Assembly: GCA_945952415.1 (NCBI GenBank)
Contig: CAMFIF010000019.1
Span: forward strand, 1-64,000
From: an uncultured Rhizobium sp.
GTDB lineage: Bacteria; Pseudomonadota; Alphaproteobacteria; Rhizobiales; Rhizobiaceae
DNA length: 64,000 bases
Reading direction: 5' to 3'
Numbering within the stretch: the stretch's first letter is position 1; the number at the start of each line of letters is the position of its first letter. The position numbers and the translations under genes were made by a program. The notes beneath the pieces were generated by a model. That model was not told where the DNA came from. It saw only the letters and a program-made list of their open reading frames with translations, and searched no databases. This document shows positions 60,649 through 64,000 of this stretch, piece by piece.

Positions 60649-61655
60649 GCAGCCTCCGGCGTGGGGTGAAACTGGTAGTCGGAATTGGCAAGCGCAGCGC
60701 GGAACAGCCGGGACGCCACGGCCGGGTCGCGCTCGGTCATCAGGCTGCCCTTTTCCGCGGCGGGCAGTCCGGGGGCGAACCGATCGATATACCAGCCGAT
60801 ATGCTTGCGCGCGTGGCGCACCGCGACTGCCGCGCCGTAGAATTCCAGCATGGCCTCGTAATGATCGACCGCAAGCTCCGGGATCGCCGCCCTCTCCGGC
60901 ACGGCAGCACCGGCGAGCCCGCCCGCATGCCATGGCCTTCCCTGGCAGGCCCGTCCCACCATGACCGCATCGGCCCCGGACTCCTCCAGAATCCGCTGCG
61001 CATCCTCCGGCGTCTCGACATCGCCATTCGCAACAAGCGGAATGGATATTACTTCGCGCACCGCCCGTATGGCTTTCCAGTCGGCACGGCCTTCGTAAAA
61101 CTGCATGCGGGTTCGACCGTGAATGGTCACCAGCTGCACGCCGGCAGCCTCGGCACGGACGGCGATCAGCGGCGCATTCAACGAGTTTTCGTCCCAGCCC
61201 AGCCGCATCTTCACCGTCACCGGCACCTTTACCGCTTTCACGGTGGCCTCGATGAGGCCGAGCGCATGGTCGGGATCGCGCATCAGCGCAGAGCCGGAAT
61301 ATCCGCCCGTCACCTTCTTTGCAGGGCATCCCATGTTGATGTCGATGATATCCGCGCCATTGGCTTCGGCGATGCGGGCGGCCTCGGCCATCCAGTGGGC
61401 CTCGCGGCCCGCAAGCTGCACCATGTGCGGGCGTATGCCGGTGCCCTTCAGCCGCGCCCAGCTTTCCCCGTGATTGTGGGCAAGCTCGCGGCTTGCCACC
61501 ATTTCAGTGACGACCAGCCCCGCCCCCCAGCGCCAGGCGCGCTCCCGAAAGGGCAGGTCCGTGACGCCGGACATCGGCGCCAGAATGACCCGGTTGCGAA
61601 TGGCAATCGGTCCGATGTGGAAGGGGCTTGCAAGGTCGGCTGGGGTCAAGGGCAC
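60645..61655 (-). CDS. dusB: tRNA-dihydrouridine synthase (NifR3)
   Basis: A 336-residue FMN-dependent dihydrouridine synthase. [13 protein letters not shown] at the N terminus, [10 protein letters not shown] with the catalytic Cys, and GNGDV-like [12 protein letters not shown] are visible. As in most rhizobia it heads the ntrBC operon, which is why it was once named nifR3. The likely promoter is in the 170-nt gap shared with ispDF. Confidence 0.95.
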   Translation of the reverse strand: MPLTPADLASPFHIGPIAIRNRVILAPMSGVTDLPFRERAWRWGAGLVVTEMVASRELAHNHGESWARLKGTGIRPHMVQLAGREAHWMAEAARIAEANGADIIDINMGCPAKKVTGGYSGSALMRDPDHALGLIEATVKAVKVPVTVKMRLGWDENSLNAPLIAVRAEAAGVQLVTIHGRTRMQFYEGRADWKAIRAVREVISIPLVANGDVETPEDAQRILEESGADAVMVGRACQGRPWHAGGLAGAAVPERAAIPELAVDHYEAMLEFYGAAVAVRHARKHIGWYIDRFAPGLPAAEKGSLMTERDPAVASRLFRAALANSDYQFHPTPEAA

Positions 61656-61825
61656 TCACTTTGCATATTCTTGAGGCAGGCGCATTCCATGCTTTATTTT
61701 TAAGCATTGAACCCTCCTCCTGCCAAGTGAAAAAGGAAAGGCGATGGCCATGTGCTGGCCAAATAGCTTGCGAGCGGTTAAACCCGGCCCCACCGAAGCA
61801 CAATAAACCGCACCGCAAGGCTCCC

Positions 61826-63028
61826 ATGTCCCAGAAGCAATCCCATGGCATCGTCATCGTCGCCGCCGGCCGGGGCGAAAGGGCGGGCGCCTCTGTGGAA
61901 GGCCCGAAACAATATCGGACGATCGGCGGCCGGGCAGTGATTGCACACACGCTTGAGACGTTTCTGAACTGGCCGGGAAGCGGTCCGATCGTTGCAGTCA
62001 TCCATCCCGATGACGAGGCCCTTTTCGCGCTGGCCACGGCAGGTCTTGCCGGCAGGGAGCGGCTCCTTGTGGTTCATGGCGGTGTCACGCGGCAGGAAAG
62101 TGTGCTCAACGGGCTCAAGGCGCTCGCCCCGCTGGGCGCCAGCCATGCCTGGATCCAGGATGCCGTGCGGCCCTTTGTCGATGAGGCTCTGCTGGAGCGG
62201 ATCAGCGATGCGCTTGAAGCCGGGGCGGAAGGCGTTCTTCCCGTCATGGCGGTCACGGACACGCTGAAGCGGGGCTCGGGCGATGGCCTTGTTCTCGAAA
62301 CCGTGCCCCGCGCCGGGCTATATTCTGCCCAGACCCCGCAGGCCTTTTCATTCGCCGCCATTTTTGAGGCCCACCGCCAGGCCGCCGAGAGCGGCCGAAG
62401 CGACTTTACCGACGACGCCTCCATTGCCGAATGGGCGGGCATTCCCGTCCGACTCGTCGAAGGCACGCCTGATAATGTGAAACTGACCGTCAAACGGGAT
62501 ATCGCCATGGCCGATGAAAAACTCTCCCCTGTCCTGCCCGACGTGCGCACCGGCAATGGATATGACGTGCACCAGCTGGAAGCGGGCGACGGAGTAACCC
62601 TCTGCGGCATTTTCATTCCCCATGACCAGAAGCTGAAAGGCCATTCCGATGCGGATGTGGCACTGCATGCGCTGACCGATGCGCTGCTGGCCACCTGCGG
62701 CGCGGGCGATATCGGCGATCACTTCCCGCCCTCCGACATGCAATGGAAGGGCGCGCCCTCCCGCATCTTCCTCGAACATGCGGCGCGGATCGTTCGCGAT
62801 CACGGCGGCACGATCATGAATGCGGATATTTCGCTCATCGCTGAAGCGCCGAAAATCGGCCCGCACCGCCAAGCCATGCGCGAAAAACTTGCCGAAATCC
62901 TCGACATCTCGCTGGACCGCTGCTCGGTGAAGGCAACGACCAATGAAAAGATCGGTTTCGTCGGCCGGCGCGAGGGTATTGCAGCGATCGCCACCGCCTC
63001 GGTGGTTTACGGAAGGAAGCAGCCATGA
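61826..63028 (+). CDS. ispDF: Bifunctional IspD/IspF (MEP isoprenoid pathway)
   Basis: A 400-residue fusion. The N-terminal IspD (about 1-230, AAGRGERAG motif) makes CDP-methylerythritol; the C-terminal IspF (about 240-398, GNGYDVHQL and the HSDADV metal site) makes the cyclodiphosphate. Fused forms are typical of alphaproteobacteria. The ATG at 61826 with AAGG just upstream is preferred over the frame start at 61628, which lies in the promoter region and overlaps dusB. Stop overlaps the cinA start (ATGA). Confidence 0.96.
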   Translation: MSQKQSHGIVIVAAGRGERAGASVEGPKQYRTIGGRAVIAHTLETFLNWPGSGPIVAVIHPDDEALFALATAGLAGRERLLVVHGGVTRQESVLNGLKALAPLGASHAWIQDAVRPFVDEALLERISDALEAGAEGVLPVMAVTDTLKRGSGDGLVLETVPRAGLYSAQTPQAFSFAAIFEAHRQAAESGRSDFTDDASIAEWAGIPVRLVEGTPDNVKLTVKRDIAMADEKLSPVLPDVRTGNGYDVHQLEAGDGVTLCGIFIPHDQKLKGHSDADVALHALTDALLATCGAGDIGDHFPPSDMQWKGAPSRIFLEHAARIVRDHGGTIMNADISLIAEAPKIGPHRQAMREKLAEILDISLDRCSVKATTNEKIGFVGRREGIAAIATASVVYGRKQP

Positions 63029-63519
63029 GCCTTTTTCCCGAAGCCATTGGGGCGCGCGCGCAAACCATTATCGCCACCTATACCCGGAAGGGCCTGATGC
63101 TGGCGACGGCGGAGAGCTGCACGGGCGGCCTGATAGCGGGCGCGCTCACCGACGTTCCCGGCTCCTCCGCCGTGGTCGACCGCGGCTTCGTCACCTATAC
63201 GAACGAAGCGAAAATGGAGTTGATCGGCGTGCAGCCGGCGGTGCTTGAAGCCTTCGGCGCCGTCTCGCGGGAAACCGCGCTCCAGATGGCAGCGGGTGCC
63301 CTTCTCCGATCCCGCGCGGATGTGTCCATTGCCGTAACGGGCATTGCCGGACCCGGTGGGGGCTCGGCCGAAAAGCCGGTCGGGCTCGTTCATCTCGCCG
63401 CCCGCAGCCGCAAGGGTATCATCCTCCACCGCGCGATGCGCTACGGGGATCTCGGCCGCGACGGTATTCGTCTAGCAACCGTCGAGACAGCGCTCGACAT
63501 GCTTGCCGAAATGGCCTGA
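63025..63519 (+). CDS. pncC: CinA-family nicotinamide-nucleotide amidase
   Basis: A 164-residue protein made of only the CinA C-terminal domain, which deamidates NMN to nicotinate mononucleotide in pyridine nucleotide recycling. Family segments [26 protein letters not shown] and [16 protein letters not shown] are present. Translationally coupled to ispDF. Confidence 0.93.
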   Translation: MSLFPEAIGARAQTIIATYTRKGLMLATAESCTGGLIAGALTDVPGSSAVVDRGFVTYTNEAKMELIGVQPAVLEAFGAVSRETALQMAAGALLRSRADVSIAVTGIAGPGGGSAEKPVGLVHLAARSRKGIILHRAMRYGDLGRDGIRLATVETALDMLAEMA

Positions 63520-63618
63520 AGAGACCCCCTTTTCCCCGCCTCATCGGCAAAGACCTCTTGCGATTCTCACTAATTTAGTCCTAATTTATGTTAGGGTTCG
63601 CGAAAGAGGGCTACCGCA

Positions 63619-64000
63619 TTGGAAACCTTGCGCATATTGAAACTGGCCTGCCTTGATCTGGTGAGGAACTGGCAATTTCAGTTTGCCATTGCCTTGCCTG
63701 TTTCCGTCTTTCAGGCGCTCGTCATCTTCTCCCTGCTGCATTTCCCCGCAACGGGGATCGCCTTTGTCGCGCCCGGCCCCGGCATGGGGCTCGTGGCCAC
63801 AGTAATCGTGCTATTCCAGTGCATATGCTGGTGTCTGATTGCCGTGTCCTGGCACCGACTCGTGCTGCTGAGAGGGCAATGGAGCCTTGCCAACCCGTTC
63901 GACAGCTTCACCTACTTGCCGCGCTACATCCTGGTGGCGGCGAGCATCGCTGCCGCTGCTCTTTTGGCGACGCTCCCGCTGTTTGCCCTGCTTATTCTCT
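63619..64000 (+). CDS. Integral membrane protein, cut by the window end
   Basis: A TTG at 63619 with AGAGGG about 9 nt upstream opens a frame that is still open at the window edge (127 codons seen). It begins METLRILKLACLDLV and contains three hydrophobic helices (about residues 20-40, 52-75 and 108-127). It is AT-richer at its start. No family is recognised; an ATG at 63783 would give a shorter protein. Confidence 0.6.
   Translation, partial: METLRILKLACLDLVRNWQFQFAIALPVSVFQALVIFSLLHFPATGIAFVAPGPGMGLVATVIVLFQCICWCLIAVSWHRLVLLRGQWSLANPFDSFTYLPRYILVAASIAAAALLATLPLFALLIL

Overview
The window is a chromosomal segment of an alphaproteobacterium, almost certainly a Rhizobiaceae member close to Rhizobium/Agrobacterium. 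The evidence is high GC, the dusB-ntrBC-ntrYX-hfq-hflX cluster, a glnB-glnA operon, a fused ispDF, the bioBFDAZ operon with a BioR-type operator, a GAAC-N7-GAAC SOS box and an EcfG-like promoter. Nearly all of it is core housekeeping sequence. I assign no species.

Layout. 1-4.0 kb: a small membrane protein, glnA-glnB with a sigma-54 promoter, and an NAD(P)HX repair enzyme. 4.0-11.5 kb: a Na/Pi transporter, a DUF72 protein, uvrA and ssb diverging from one SOS box, DUF1272 and MarC proteins. 11.7-19.4 kb: gyrA, two tiny membrane proteins, coaD, two cyclophilins, and queA-tgt. 19.4-28.4 kb (minus strand): a transporter, an MBL hydrolase, tatD, metG, holB, tmk, a D,D-carboxypeptidase and rlpA. 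28.5-31.9 kb: manganese catalase, a GT41 glycosyltransferase and a small membrane protein.

31.98-34.63 kb is the exceptional part. A tRNA-Ser(UGA) gene is cut exactly at the 3' edge of its anticodon loop by a 2556-nt group II intron. The intron has a GUGCG 5' end, a 34-nt domain V, an AC 3' end, and an EBS1 hairpin complementary to the anticodon loop. Its reverse transcriptase/maturase ORF is followed, with no spacer, by a second complete and different tRNA-Ser(UGA), which in turn lies just before domain V. The element therefore interrupts a decoding tRNA while carrying a replacement for it. The resident tRNA can be rebuilt only by splicing, and maturation of the cargo tRNA should cut the intron in two. 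I know of no described system like this.

34.8-42.2 kb: a TadG-like vWA protein, the five-gene biotin operon bioB-F-D-A-Z joined by 4-nt overlaps, and a divergent GntR regulator (probably BioR). 42.2-42.7 kb: a highly structured leader and a small membrane protein paralogous to the one at the window start, sharing a hairpin that sequesters the ribosome binding site. 42.8-47.8 kb: fpr and the siroheme/sulfite-reduction operon (cysG, DUF2849, cysI, DUF934). 48.0-53.3 kb: a deaminase, mazG, a decayed toxin-antitoxin pair, an MFS transporter, hflX and hfq. 53.3-61.7 kb: a D-amino-acid aminotransferase and the nitrogen two-component systems NtrX/NtrY and NtrC/NtrB with dusB. 61.8-64.0 kb: ispDF, cinA and a truncated membrane protein.

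The NtrB/NtrC genes at 58-60.6 kb probably act on the sigma-54 promoter of glnB-glnA at 2.3 kb, so the window holds both ends of the nitrogen-control circuit. Other points worth attention are residue changes in GyrA (Leu at the quinolone position), Tgt (zinc ligands lost) and the D,D-carboxypeptidase (KTG changed to ATG).
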